From the NCBI GenBank assembly GCA_964579305.1, contig CAZOGY010000003.1:15321-79320 (forward strand): a DNA stretch of 64,000 bases. Reading direction: 5' to 3'. Below the pieces are notes generated by a model. It saw only the letters and a list, made by a program, of their open reading frames with translations. It did no database searches and was not told the origin of the DNA. The first letter of the stretch is position 1. Each line of letters opens with the position of its first letter. Both the position numbers and the translations under genes were made by a program. Shown one piece after another: positions 17,282-26,001 of this stretch. This DNA comes from JBCBWG01 sp964579305 (GTDB taxonomy: Bacteria; Pseudomonadota; Alphaproteobacteria; Rhizobiales; Hyphomicrobiaceae).

Positions 17282-18655
17282 TTAGCGCTTCGCGCCGCGC
17301 CGCATACGGGCGAGCCGGTCAGCACGATCCGCCTTGGCCGGAGCCTTGCGAAACACTGCAACGAGTTCCACGTGCTCGGAAAAGACGAATTGGTCGATCG
17401 GGGTGACCTCGGTAAGCTCGTAGCCGCCAGCAACGAGCAAGTGCGCGTCACGGGCGAACGTGCCCGGGTTGCAGCTCACCGCAACCACTGTGGCAACATC
17501 TGACTTGGCAAGCATTTCTGCTTGGGCCTTGGCGCCCGTCCGCGGCGGGTCGAACACGACGGCGTCGTAATCGCTCAGCTCCCGACGCGACAGCGGTTCG
17601 CGGAAAAGATCGCGTTGGCGCGCACTGACCGGCTTCAGGCCCTGCGCCGTTCGGACCGCGGACCCAAGCGCCGCGACCGCGTCCCCATCACTGTCGAACG
17701 CATCGACCTTCGCTTCTGCCGCCAATGCAAGCGCAAACGTCCCGACACCACAAAACAGATCCGCGATAAATCGGGCAGATCCGGTCGCAGCAACGACCAG
17801 CGCGCGCATTTCAGCCTCGGCGACGCCGGAGGCTTGCAGGAACGCGCCGCCAGGTGGAAGCGGAATGGCCTGATGCGCCACGCGAAGGGTTGGCTGCGCG
17901 CTTTGGAAAACCGGAACGCCCGAAACGGAAAGCCGCACGAGACCCGCGTCGCGCGCCGCCGTTGCCAATGCGGCGAGGGCATCTGGCGCATCAGGAACCG
18001 TGACGTCTGAGACCGTAACGTCGAGGCCTTCACCGGCGCTGACGACCGTCATCCGCAGTCGATCGCCCGGTCGCAGCAATTGCCCAGCCAGCGCGCCCAA
18101 CGGCTCAAGCCGCTCGGCGATCGCCGGCACGAGGATCGGGCACATTTCAATCGCGACAAGGGTATGCGAGGCACGCTGATGATATCCAAGCGTCACGCGC
18201 TTGCCATGGCGCTCCGCCGTCAAGACCGCACGGCGGCGCGTCCCCGGCCCAGTTGTCACAAGTTCGCCAACGGCGACGTCTCGCAGTCCTTGCTGAGCAA
18301 GCGCATCAACGACAAGCCCGCGCTTCCACGCCGCATAGTCCGCTGGCGGCACATGTTGCGCACAGCATCCGCCGCATACGCCAAAGTGCTTGCAGAGCGG
18401 CTCGACGCGGTCGCCGGCAGCCTCGACCAATTGCGCAGCCCCGCCTGCGACACCGGGCAACCCTTCGGAACCGGGCAGGCGCCCCGAACCGCGCAGGGAC
18501 CCCGAACCGCGGAGGCACCCCGAACCGGGTAGGCACCAAGTCTCGCCAGGCAACGCAAATGGCACATAGACCGGTCCATCGCCCGTCTCCGCAATGCCAT
18601 CGCCGCGAACGCCAAGGCGATCGATCACAACCAGCATCGACGCCGGTTCAGACAT
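17282..18655 (-). CDS. RlmD/RumA-type 23S rRNA (uracil-5) methyltransferase with hexapeptide-repeat insert
   Basis: Class I SAM enzyme making 5-methyluridine in RNA, with an iron-sulfur cluster. The N-terminal TRAM-like barrel (VVIDRLGVRGDGIAE), FeS Cys in CKHFGVCGGCC, SAM motif ADLFCGVGTFALALA, motif IV FDPPRTGA and nucleophile VVAVSCNPGTFARD are all visible. An odd insert within the TRAM region (roughly residues 41-70) holds five imperfect repeats of the type xLxGSG. They are encoded by an 18-bp tandem array. The start is ATG at 18655: it overlaps the tlyA stop by 8 bases, so coupling is likely. The target position (RlmC/RlmD/TrmA-like) is not decided, hence no symbol. Confidence 0.92.
   Translation of the reverse strand: MSEPASMLVVIDRLGVRGDGIAETGDGPVYVPFALPGETWCLPGSGCLRGSGSLRGSGRLPGSEGLPGVAGGAAQLVEAAGDRVEPLCKHFGVCGGCCAQHVPPADYAAWKRGLVVDALAQQGLRDVAVGELVTTGPGTRRRAVLTAERHGKRVTLGYHQRASHTLVAIEMCPILVPAIAERLEPLGALAGQLLRPGDRLRMTVVSAGEGLDVTVSDVTVPDAPDALAALATAARDAGLVRLSVSGVPVFQSAQPTLRVAHQAIPLPPGGAFLQASGVAEAEMRALVVAATGSARFIADLFCGVGTFALALAAEAKVDAFDSDGDAVAALGSAVRTAQGLKPVSARQRDLFREPLSRRELSDYDAVVFDPPRTGAKAQAEMLAKSDVATVVAVSCNPGTFARDAHLLVAGGYELTEVTPIDQFVFSEHVELVAVFRKAPAKADRADRLARMRRGAKR
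18458..18535. repeat. 18-bp in-frame tandem repeat inside the rRNA methyltransferase gene
   Basis: Four 18-base units (starting 18458, 18476, 18494, 18512) and a partial fifth share CCCCGAACCG plus a variable CAGG/GAGG start. 18 is a multiple of 3, so the array keeps frame. Read on the minus strand it encodes hexapeptides such as CLPGSG, CLRGSG, SLRGSG, RLPGSE. Confidence 0.85.
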
Positions 18656-19382
18656 CTTTTCTAGCTCCCACCAGGAATTCCTGATTGCCGTCACCGCCCG
18701 TTATTGGCGACGCAATCAAGCCAATGCGCCGCCAACCGGGCTGCGCACTCACCCACGCGGCAACGTGAGCAACCGCAGCGTCGCGGGCTGCAGGGTCGCG
18801 CACGATGCCGCCCTTGCCGATGTCACGGGGCCCGACTTCGAATTGCGGCTTGATCAGGCCGATGAACCACGCACCGCCCGCCGCAAGCGCAAGCGCGGGC
18901 CCAACGGCCTTGGTCAGCGAAATAAAGCTCACGTCGGCCGTGATGGCATCAAACGGCTGCGTGATGGACGCGCCGGAAATCTGCCGTGCGTCGGTTTCTT
19001 CAAGCGGTGTGACGCGATGATCCTGAGCGATATCGGCGTGGAGTTGGCCGCGACCAACATCGACGGCGTAGACGTGCGCGGCGCCGCGCGCGAGCAAGAC
19101 TTGCGTGAAGCCGCCGGTCGAAGCACCCAGATCGACGGCCACGCGCCCGTCAACGGCAAATGCAAAGGCATCGAGCGCTGCAACAAGCTTTTCCGCGCCG
19201 CGTGAAACATAGGCCGCCGCCTGGGCGTCGACGGCGATGGTTTCGGTGCCGTCGACTTTGGCCGATGGCCGGGCCGGTTGGCCATCAACCGTGACAAGCC
19301 CGCGGGAAATCAGATCTTGTGCGCGCGACCGACTTGCGACGTCGCCGCGCGCAACAAGGAACTGATCGAGCCTCTGGCGCAC
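18648..19382 (-). CDS. tlyA: TlyA family rRNA 2'-O-methyltransferase
   Basis: A 244-residue protein with an N-terminal S4 RNA-binding domain (MRQRLDQFLVARGDVASRSR, LVTVDGQPARPSAKVDG) followed by an FtsJ-like SAM fold. SAM motif I is AVDLGASTGGFTQVLLARGA, motif X region is HVYAVDVGRGQL, and motif IV is DAITADVSFISL, with KPQFEVG near the end. The family 2'-O-methylates rRNA and is linked in some species to capreomycin sensitivity and membrane lysis. The start is GTG, three bases after the dxs stop, and the gene overlaps the next methyltransferase by 8 bases. This tight spacing shows a dxs-tlyA-rRNA methyltransferase operon, common in alphaproteobacteria. Confidence 0.94.
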   Translation of the reverse strand: MRQRLDQFLVARGDVASRSRAQDLISRGLVTVDGQPARPSAKVDGTETIAVDAQAAAYVSRGAEKLVAALDAFAFAVDGRVAVDLGASTGGFTQVLLARGAAHVYAVDVGRGQLHADIAQDHRVTPLEETDARQISGASITQPFDAITADVSFISLTKAVGPALALAAGGAWFIGLIKPQFEVGPRDIGKGGIVRDPAARDAAVAHVAAWVSAQPGWRRIGLIASPITGGDGNQEFLVGARKDV

Positions 19383-19385
19383 GCC

Positions 19386-21326
19386 TCAGGCACGCGCTCC
19401 GCCCGGCAACTCGACCTGCTCGTGGCCCAGCGCAGACAACGCCTTGGCGACAATGTGCGGCGCGTTGAGTTCGGCGATATCGTACATCACCGTCGGCTTA
19501 TCTTGATCGATGAAAATATCCGGCAGAACCATCGTGCGGATTTTCATGCCGCGATCCAGCGCACCGGTGTCCGACAAATGCTGCAGCACGAATGCACCAA
19601 ATCCGCCCCGTGAGCCTTCTTCGACAGTGATCAAGACCTCGTGGTTCGCAGCAAGGCGATTGACCAGATCCTCGTCCAGCGGCTTGGCGAAGCGGGCATC
19701 GGCCACGGTTGTCGGCAAGCCCATCGCGCCAAGCTGATCAGCCGCGGCCAACGCCTCCTGCAGCCGCGTGCCATATGACAAAATCGCGACTTTGGAGCCC
19801 TCACGCAGGACGCGGCCCTTGCCGATTTCCAGCGGCGAACCGACCTCGGGCATGTCAATACCGATGCCCTCTCCGCGCGGATAGCGCAGCGCCGACGGCC
19901 GATCGTCAATGGCCACCGCAGTTGCGACCATGTTCTTCAACTCAGCCTCATCAGCGGCCGCCATCAGGACGAAATGCGGCAGGCAACCGAGATAGGCAAC
20001 ATCGAACGCGCCAGCGTGGGTCGGGCCATCAGCCCCGACGAGACCGGCCCGGTCAATCGCAAAACGCACCGGCAACTTCTGAATCGCAACGTCGTGCACG
20101 ACCTGATCGTAGGCGCGCTGCAGGAATGTGGAATAGATGGCTGCAAACGGCTTGAAGCCCTCCGTCGCCAACCCCGCAGCGAACGTGACGCCATGCTGTT
20201 CGGCGATGCCCACGTCGAAGGTGCGATCTGGGAATTCCTTGCCGAACAAATCGAGGCCGGTCCCCGACGGCATGGCCGCCGTCACGGCAACGATCTTGTC
20301 GTCGCGACGCGCTTCCTCCATCAGGCTCTGCGCAAACACTTTGGTGTAGCTTGGCGCATTGGCAACCGGTTTGACCTGGTCGCCAGTGATCACATTGAAC
20401 TTGCTCACGCCATGGTACTTGTCGGCGGAATTTTCAGCCGGCTCGTACCCCTTGCCCTTCTGCGTCACCACGTGGACCAGGATCGGCCCGTGCGTCGCGT
20501 CGCGCACATTTTTCAGGATCGGCACAAGCTGGTTGAGGTCGTGCCCGTCGATCGGCCCGACGTAATAGAAGCCGAGTTCCTCAAAGATCGCGCCGCCCTG
20601 CCAAAGATGGCGCGTGTATTCTTCAACGCGCGCAGCCCGGCGCTCCCACGACTTCGGCAACCGCTTGGCGAGCTGCTTGGCGACTTCGCGAACGTAAAGG
20701 TATGTGCCGCTCGACGTCGTACGCGCCAAATAATGCGAAAGCGCACCGGTCGGCGGCGCGATCGACATGTCGTTATCGTTTAAGATCACGATCAGGCGCT
20801 TATCCATCGCGCCAGCATTATTCAGCGCTTCATACGCCATGCCGGCACTCATGGCGCCATCGCCAATCACCGCGACGACGTTGTTGTCGCCGCCTTGCAG
20901 GTCACGGCCGACCGCCATGCCAAGGCCGGACGAGATCGACGTTGAGGAGTGGGCCGCACCGAACGGATCGTATTCGCTTTCCGCACGCTTGGTGAAGCCG
21001 GACAGCCCCCCACCTTGGCGCAGCGTACGAATCCGGTCGCGGCGCCCTGTCAAGATTTTGTGCGGATAGCATTGGTGACCGACATCCCAGATCAACCGAT
21101 CCTGCGGCGTATCAAACACCCAGTGAATAGCGACGGTTAGCTCCACCACACCAAGCCCGGCACCAAGATGCCCGCCGGTGACCGAAACCGCACTGATCGT
21201 CTCAGCGCGCAATTCGTCGGCCAATTGCTGGAGGTCTTTTTCAGGGAGGTTTCGCAGGTCGGCTGGAACTTTGACCTGATCGAGGAGCGGCGTTTCCGGT
21301 CGGCTGGTCACGACCTTATCCTTCAT
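19386..21326 (-). CDS. dxs: 1-deoxy-D-xylulose-5-phosphate synthase
   Basis: Thiamine-diphosphate enzyme that joins pyruvate and glyceraldehyde 3-phosphate, the first step of the MEP isoprenoid pathway. Seen are VTGGHLGAGLGVVELTVA, WDVGHQCYPHKILTGRRD, AAHSSTSISSGLGMAVG, the thiamine-binding GDGAMSAGMAYEALN...NDND, and the pyrimidine domain with FDVGIAEQHGVTFAAGLA and GPTHAGAFDVAYL. I chose ATG at 21326 (646 residues). An in-frame TTG at 21338 is possible; neither has a strong ribosome-binding site. It heads the dxs-tlyA-rRNA methyltransferase group. No ispA is next to xseB, unlike in enterobacteria. A 16-bp palindrome lies 93 bases upstream. Confidence 0.96.
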   Translation of the reverse strand: MKDKVVTSRPETPLLDQVKVPADLRNLPEKDLQQLADELRAETISAVSVTGGHLGAGLGVVELTVAIHWVFDTPQDRLIWDVGHQCYPHKILTGRRDRIRTLRQGGGLSGFTKRAESEYDPFGAAHSSTSISSGLGMAVGRDLQGGDNNVVAVIGDGAMSAGMAYEALNNAGAMDKRLIVILNDNDMSIAPPTGALSHYLARTTSSGTYLYVREVAKQLAKRLPKSWERRAARVEEYTRHLWQGGAIFEELGFYYVGPIDGHDLNQLVPILKNVRDATHGPILVHVVTQKGKGYEPAENSADKYHGVSKFNVITGDQVKPVANAPSYTKVFAQSLMEEARRDDKIVAVTAAMPSGTGLDLFGKEFPDRTFDVGIAEQHGVTFAAGLATEGFKPFAAIYSTFLQRAYDQVVHDVAIQKLPVRFAIDRAGLVGADGPTHAGAFDVAYLGCLPHFVLMAAADEAELKNMVATAVAIDDRPSALRYPRGEGIGIDMPEVGSPLEIGKGRVLREGSKVAILSYGTRLQEALAAADQLGAMGLPTTVADARFAKPLDEDLVNRLAANHEVLITVEEGSRGGFGAFVLQHLSDTGALDRGMKIRTMVLPDIFIDQDKPTVMYDIAELNAPHIVAKALSALGHEQVELPGGARA

Positions 21327-21646
21327 TCTTTTCGACAACGGCGATACGCATCACGAGTGTTTGAGGATTGCGGTGCGCGCCTGTGACTGTTTTTGAGCGT
21401 CCAGTCAAACCGGTATCGAAGTTGACGTCAACTTTGATTGACACATGGGTATGCCAATCCTTGAACGTTTGAGACCGCCATGAGTTTGGCGCGGGAAGCT
21501 TGCAGGGGTGAAGCCGTAGTTTCGCCGCAGCCCAAATGCGCCCGTCCGCGTTGCAGTGACACGCCAGTAAGCCCGCCATGCGCTCAGTGCCGCTCGGCAA
21601 ACGATGCATATCACAGCAAGACGCCCATCGGGCAGGCGGGCAGGTC
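21327..21646. other. Gap between xseB and dxs
   Basis: About 320 bases in what is otherwise a compact minus-strand run. The open frames across it have no family features. The 16-bp palindrome at 21419-21434 is the only clear element, so a separate dxs promoter with a control site is the simplest reading. Confidence 0.5.
21419..21434. promoter_or_regulatory. Perfect 16-bp palindrome upstream of dxs, possible operator
   Basis: AAGTTGACGTCAACTT reads the same on both strands and lies 93 bases before the dxs start. It contains TTGAC on each strand, so it could also overlap a -35 element. The binding protein is unknown. Confidence 0.45.
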
Positions 21647-21943
21647 TCACTCTTGCGGATCAAGCGGACCGCGCCCGGTCGGTTGTCCGTCCGCACCCAG
21701 GGTCAGTTTTTCGACCTTGGCTTCGGCCCGCTTCAAAAGTGCGTCGCAATGCCCGCGCAGCGCTTCCCCGCGCTCGTAGATCGCAATGCTCTCTTCCAAT
21801 TCAACGTCACCGCGCTCCAGACGCCCAACGATCGATTCAAGCTCGCGCAAGGCGCGCTCAAACGTCATGGCTGGAATGTCTGTATGCGCCCCGTCGCCGC
21901 CAGCGCCCGTTGCCGCCGGCGCTGACCGTTCCGCCTCATTCAT
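21647..21943 (-). CDS. xseB: Exodeoxyribonuclease VII small subunit
   Basis: Small helical subunit that binds several-fold to XseA to form exonuclease VII, which trims single-stranded DNA. The family signature is clear: MTFERALRELESIVGRLERG, then VELEESIAIYERGEALRGHC and a C-terminal helix with KLTL. The start is ATG at 21943 (98 residues), giving an N-terminal Glu/Ala/Gly-rich arm of about 25 residues. The longer frame upstream adds unrelated sequence. The gene lies 83 bases after the histone-deacetylase-like gene. xseA is not in the window. Confidence 0.93.
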   Translation of the reverse strand: MNEAERSAPAATGAGGDGAHTDIPAMTFERALRELESIVGRLERGDVELEESIAIYERGEALRGHCDALLKRAEAKVEKLTLGADGQPTGRGPLDPQE

Positions 21944-22026
21944 GGCTTGTCCCCTCCACGGCGGCCCCGCGTGCAACACGTCAAGACCGCACAAGCTTCA
22001 CCACGCGCAACACGCCACGCCGGAAG

Positions 22027-22974
22027 TCACGCCCCCATAAGCGTCTTGACGTGCACCGCAACGGAACCGGCAAGTGCCCGCAGGTCATATCCGCCTTCGA
22101 GCATTGAGACTACCCGGCCCGCACACACACGTTCTGAAACCTTGAGGATTTCTTCCGTCGCCCACGCAAAATCCGGCTCCGTCAGGCGCAGGCTTGCCAG
22201 CGGGTCGGCTTCGTGCGCATCGAACCCCGCCGAAATCAAGATCATGTCGGGATGAAACCGCTCCAACTCGGGTAAGACGCGCGTCTGAAATGCCTCACGG
22301 AACGGATCCGACCCATCGTTCGGCGCCAGCGGCGCATTGCAGATATTGTTGTGTGCCCCCGTCTCATCGAGCGCACCGGTCCCTGGATAAAGCGGCAACT
22401 GGTGGGTCGAGGCAAAGAACAGGCTGGCGTCCGACCAGAAGATGTCCTGTGTGCCATTGCCGTGATGGACATCGAAGTCCACGACCGCAACGCGCTCAAG
22501 GCCGTGTTTTTCGCGTGCATACTTTGCCGCGATCGCGATGTTGGAAAAAATGCAAAAGCCCATCGCCCGGTCTGCTTCGGCGTGGTGACCACATGGCCTG
22601 ACCTGGCAGAACGCGTTTTTGACCCCGCTCTGTGGATCGATGACCTTGTCCACGGCATCGAGCCCGGCACCGACCGCACGCAAGGCTGGCTCCCACGACG
22701 CCGGTGACAAAACCGTATCGGGGTCAAGCCGGACGGGCTCCTGACCAGGACCCGGCCGCACGCGCTTGATCTGCTCGATATAGGCCTGAGGATGCGCAAG
22801 CCCGATTGCCCATTCCACATCCTCCCGCAGCGGTGCCGTCTCGCGCACAAGCGGCGCAAAGATCTCATGACCGAGCACGGCATCGATGGCTCGCATCCGG
22901 TCCGGTCGCTCCGGATGGCCCGGCCCCGTGTCGTGTTCGACAAAGCATGGATGCGTGATGTGCAACGTCGTCAT
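22027..22974 (-). CDS. Histone deacetylase family protein (acetoin utilisation/APAH-like amidohydrolase)
   Basis: A 315-residue zinc amidohydrolase of the arginase/deacetylase fold. Seen are HPCFVEHDTGPGHPERPDR, the catalytic His pair RPCGHHAEADRAMGFCIF, the zinc ligands in VVDFDVHHGNGTQ, the DISAGFDAHEADPL-type segment (ILISAGFDAHEADP), and the glycine-rich LEGGYDLRAL. Bacterial members remove acetyl groups from polyamines, small molecules or lysines; the substrate is not known. AAGGAC and GGGGAC lie before the ATG. It begins the minus-strand run to xseB and dxs, an order common in rhizobial genomes. Confidence 0.94.
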   Translation of the reverse strand: MTTLHITHPCFVEHDTGPGHPERPDRMRAIDAVLGHEIFAPLVRETAPLREDVEWAIGLAHPQAYIEQIKRVRPGPGQEPVRLDPDTVLSPASWEPALRAVGAGLDAVDKVIDPQSGVKNAFCQVRPCGHHAEADRAMGFCIFSNIAIAAKYAREKHGLERVAVVDFDVHHGNGTQDIFWSDASLFFASTHQLPLYPGTGALDETGAHNNICNAPLAPNDGSDPFREAFQTRVLPELERFHPDMILISAGFDAHEADPLASLRLTEPDFAWATEEILKVSERVCAGRVVSMLEGGYDLRALAGSVAVHVKTLMGA

Positions 22975-23162
22975 GCCGTCCCCTGTCCTTGCGGCGTTTC
23001 CCGTGACGCGGACAATCGTGGTGCCCGCCGGCCGGTTCGTCCGGCGCTTTTATGTTCGTCAGCGGCTCATGGCTGACCACGATGCGCAGCCTACAACTGG
23101 CGTCAGCGCTGTCCAGTTGCAGCCTGCGGGCTCGTAATCGCGCATGACTGGAGGGGCGCTGG

Positions 23163-24272
23163 TCAGGCCGACACCACCACCTTTGAGACGGCGGCTTCGT
23201 TAAACGCCATACCCGCGCCGGGCACTTCGCGAGGCACCACGAAACCAGCTTCAGGCACAAGCGGTTCCGCCAACAGATCCTGCCCCCAATCCATATACTC
23301 AAGCCAATGCGCCGTCGGCGTTGCGGCCATGATGTGGGCGGAATAATCGGGCGACAGGTGCGACGAAAACGGGATGGCGTGGATCTCGGCAACGCGTGCA
23401 AGCCGCATCCATCCCGTTACGCCGCCGATCCGCAGGATATCCGGCATGACCAGGTCGCACGCTTCCTGCACGATCGCTGACTGCCCAACCCGCCAGCTCC
23501 ACCAGTTCTCACCCACCTGCAGCGGGGTTGCCAGTTTCCGCGCAAGCCGAGTTTGCGTTTCGTAGTCATCGTAAACGACCGGCTCTTCGATCCACACCAG
23601 GCCAAGATCATCGATCCGGCGGCAAGCATCGATCGCATCGATCGACCGCAAACCCTGGTTGAAGTCCACCGACAGCGCAACGTCAGGGCCGATCGCAGCG
23701 CGGACGGCCGCCAATGCCGCAAAGTCCGCATCAATCGTCTCGCGACCCAAGCGCATCTTGATGTGGCCATAGCCACCGTCGGCAGCAGCAAGTTCGGCAG
23801 CTTCTTTGGCCGCTGCCTCAGAATCCATGATCCCAAGACCGCAACTATTGTAGGTGGGGATCGGCTCTGGCGAGCCACCAAGCAGGCGATAAAGCGGAAT
23901 GCCAGCCTCACGAGCCAGCGCATCGTAGAGCAGCATGTCCATCATCGACAGCGCCATTTGCACGACGCCCTCATGGCCAAGCAGCGTAAACTGCCGCTGC
24001 AGACCGTCATGGATCGCCGGCATGGTGGCGAGGCTGATCGGCTTGTCGCGCAAACGCTCGGTCATGGCCTCAAGCACGGGAGGCACAATTGTCAGGCCGA
24101 GCGGGGAAAAGGTGAACCCAAGCAGCGCGCCGCCGGCCCCGCCCTTGGTTTCCAGGTCAAGCGCCAGAAACGGGCCTTTCTCAAATAACCCAACGCGCGT
24201 TGCCAGAGGCCGTCGCAGCGGCACCATCAACGGACGGATGTTCAATGCCGTGACCTGAATTTCGGTATCCAT
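23163..24272 (-). CDS. Mandelate racemase/muconate-lactonizing enzyme family protein (enolase superfamily)
   Basis: A 369-residue Mg-dependent enzyme that abstracts a proton alpha to a carboxylate. The barrel shows Lys in GHIKMRLGRE, the metal ligands Asp in SVDFNQGL, Glu in WIEEPV, and Glu in QVGENWW, followed by DILRIGGVTGWMR and PFSSHLSP. The His after Ser-Ser would suit the second general base of mandelate-racemase subgroup members. The substrate is not predictable; sugar acids or aromatic acids are typical. The ATG at 24272 is chosen because GGGAGG lies 6 bases upstream. It is followed 188 bases later by the histone-deacetylase-like gene. Confidence 0.93.
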   Translation of the reverse strand: MDTEIQVTALNIRPLMVPLRRPLATRVGLFEKGPFLALDLETKGGAGGALLGFTFSPLGLTIVPPVLEAMTERLRDKPISLATMPAIHDGLQRQFTLLGHEGVVQMALSMMDMLLYDALAREAGIPLYRLLGGSPEPIPTYNSCGLGIMDSEAAAKEAAELAAADGGYGHIKMRLGRETIDADFAALAAVRAAIGPDVALSVDFNQGLRSIDAIDACRRIDDLGLVWIEEPVVYDDYETQTRLARKLATPLQVGENWWSWRVGQSAIVQEACDLVMPDILRIGGVTGWMRLARVAEIHAIPFSSHLSPDYSAHIMAATPTAHWLEYMDWGQDLLAEPLVPEAGFVVPREVPGAGMAFNEAAVSKVVVSA

Positions 24273-24326
24273 GTGCTGCCTCCCGGATCGCGCACGCTGC
24301 AATATGCATTGCCGACCCAGAGCTGA

Positions 24327-25892
24327 TCATGCCGGACGCGAGCGGAAAAGACCAAAGACCCATCTTGCAAGCCGGATCGGCAGCGTGATCCAGCCCCAGA
24401 TTGTGGAAGCCAGATGCACAAGGCCCGCCGGAATGCCGACAATCGGCAGGAAGGCGGCGAGAAAGCCCAGCAGCCGCAAAAACCGCGCAACCTGGTAACC
24501 AATCGCGTTGGAATACTCCGCACGCACTTCCGGCGGCCAAATCGCAAACCACCAGCCGCGCGCGACGGGCAGGCCAAAAAGCCCAACAATCAGGCTTGCG
24601 ATATAGCCAAGTTGCAGCGCAGACGGAACGCCAGGGATGATCCGCAATTTCAATTCCGACGCTCGGTCCCGGTCGACCAGATCGGCTTCAAGCCCACTGG
24701 TCAGAACACGGCCCGCCGCTTCGGACGCCACCTCGGCAACGAACGTACCAAGCGTATCGACGACGCCGCCGCTGTCAGGTGCGGCAAGCGGCGTCGCACT
24801 CAGCCTGACACGACCATCCGCGCTGCGATTGACCGTGACGGCAAGGCTGCCTTGGCTGTCGGCCATCACGGCGAGGAAGTCCGCGAAACGCTTGCGCGTC
24901 AACGCCGTATCAAGCCCGTCAACCTCCGCGCGCAACCACAGCCAATTACGGCTGCCAGGCTGTCGCGGCGTTTTGGAATTGAGGATCAAAAGATCAACGT
25001 CCGCGGCGGCAGCGGCCCGTTTCAACGGTGCAAGCTCGATCGACTTTTCCGCCCCTGACGCCGTCCGGTAGACGAGACTGCTGCCGTCGACGCGACCGGT
25101 CAGAACAGCCGTCTGGCCTGGAATGCGGCCGAATGTATCCGCGATCGCGGACGGCGCAATTCGATCGGGCAGCACACGTTTGGTCGACGGATCGCGCCGC
25201 GGCGCAGCCGAAAGGGCCGTTCCCGCCTCATCGGCCAATGAAAAAATGCGCACACGCCCTGGCTCAAACGACCGCTCAAGCTGGAAGACGGCTTCGCGAA
25301 ACAGCTCCGGCGTCCGCATCGGCACGATCACGTTATTGCGGACTTCGGCTGCCGGAACATCCAGCGCGCCACCGTTTCCGCGCTGGCGCCGCAACGGATA
25401 GCTTTTTTTGTCAACGAGAACGCGCAACCGCGCGTCGGGCAGAGCATCAAGACCCTTACCCGCTGCAAACACCACATCGTCCGGCACGATCAGCGTCAGC
25501 CGCGCTTCGCCGGCGGCCACCGCCGGAGCCAGCACCCGCCCAACGCGCGCCATCTCAGCCGGTGTTGCCGCAGTGAACGTTTCGCCCTTCGCATTGGTGA
25601 ACCGCCAATGGCCGGACGCTTCCCGGCGCGCAGCCAGAGCCGCTTCGCCTTTGATCTTCGGCAACTTGGCAACGTACTGGCCGACATTATCAAGGCCACC
25701 GGCAACCTGGCGGCCCGCCGCCCCCCCGGCCTCGCCAGCTTCACGCAGCGTCCGGGTAAACCAGCCAGCTTCGCTTTCGCTTGCCGGCAAAACCATGGCC
25801 GTGGCCGCCAGGGCCAACGCAAGCCCTGCGCGGAGCCCGTTCCGTTGCCAGCGGATGGCGGCGCACGCGCAACGGGAAACACAACCGATCAT
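24327..25892 (-). CDS. Unknown exported/membrane protein with two C-terminal hydrophobic segments
   Basis: A product of about 521 residues that I do not recognise. A basic N-terminus leads to a hydrophobic signal (LALALAATAMVLPASESEAG). The middle 350 residues are soluble in character, with a GEAGGAAGRQVAGG stretch near the N-terminus and a DLLILNSKTPRQPGSRNWLW segment. The C-terminal 120 residues carry two or three hydrophobic helices (YIASLIVGLFGLPVA and FLRLLGFLAAFLPIVGIPAG) and a basic end. It probably sits in the inner membrane with a large periplasmic domain. The ATG at 25892 is preferred over TTG at 25931. It is 54 bases upstream of the enolase-superfamily gene and may be co-transcribed with it. 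Confidence 0.7.
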   Translation of the reverse strand: MIGCVSRCACAAIRWQRNGLRAGLALALAATAMVLPASESEAGWFTRTLREAGEAGGAAGRQVAGGLDNVGQYVAKLPKIKGEAALAARREASGHWRFTNAKGETFTAATPAEMARVGRVLAPAVAAGEARLTLIVPDDVVFAAGKGLDALPDARLRVLVDKKSYPLRRQRGNGGALDVPAAEVRNNVIVPMRTPELFREAVFQLERSFEPGRVRIFSLADEAGTALSAAPRRDPSTKRVLPDRIAPSAIADTFGRIPGQTAVLTGRVDGSSLVYRTASGAEKSIELAPLKRAAAAADVDLLILNSKTPRQPGSRNWLWLRAEVDGLDTALTRKRFADFLAVMADSQGSLAVTVNRSADGRVRLSATPLAAPDSGGVVDTLGTFVAEVASEAAGRVLTSGLEADLVDRDRASELKLRIIPGVPSALQLGYIASLIVGLFGLPVARGWWFAIWPPEVRAEYSNAIGYQVARFLRLLGFLAAFLPIVGIPAGLVHLASTIWGWITLPIRLARWVFGLFRSRPA

Positions 25893-26001
25893 AACGCGCC
25901 AGGCCCTTTGTGCGTATCTCGATCGCTGCAAACTTTCATGTCGGCCACTGGATCACCACCGCAGAAACCGGCAAAGGCGCGATCTGTCGTCTCAGTCAAG
26001 A

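Noticed and set aside
18458..18535. Possible CRISPR array
   Set aside because: Units are contiguous 18-mers without spacers and lie in frame within a gene.
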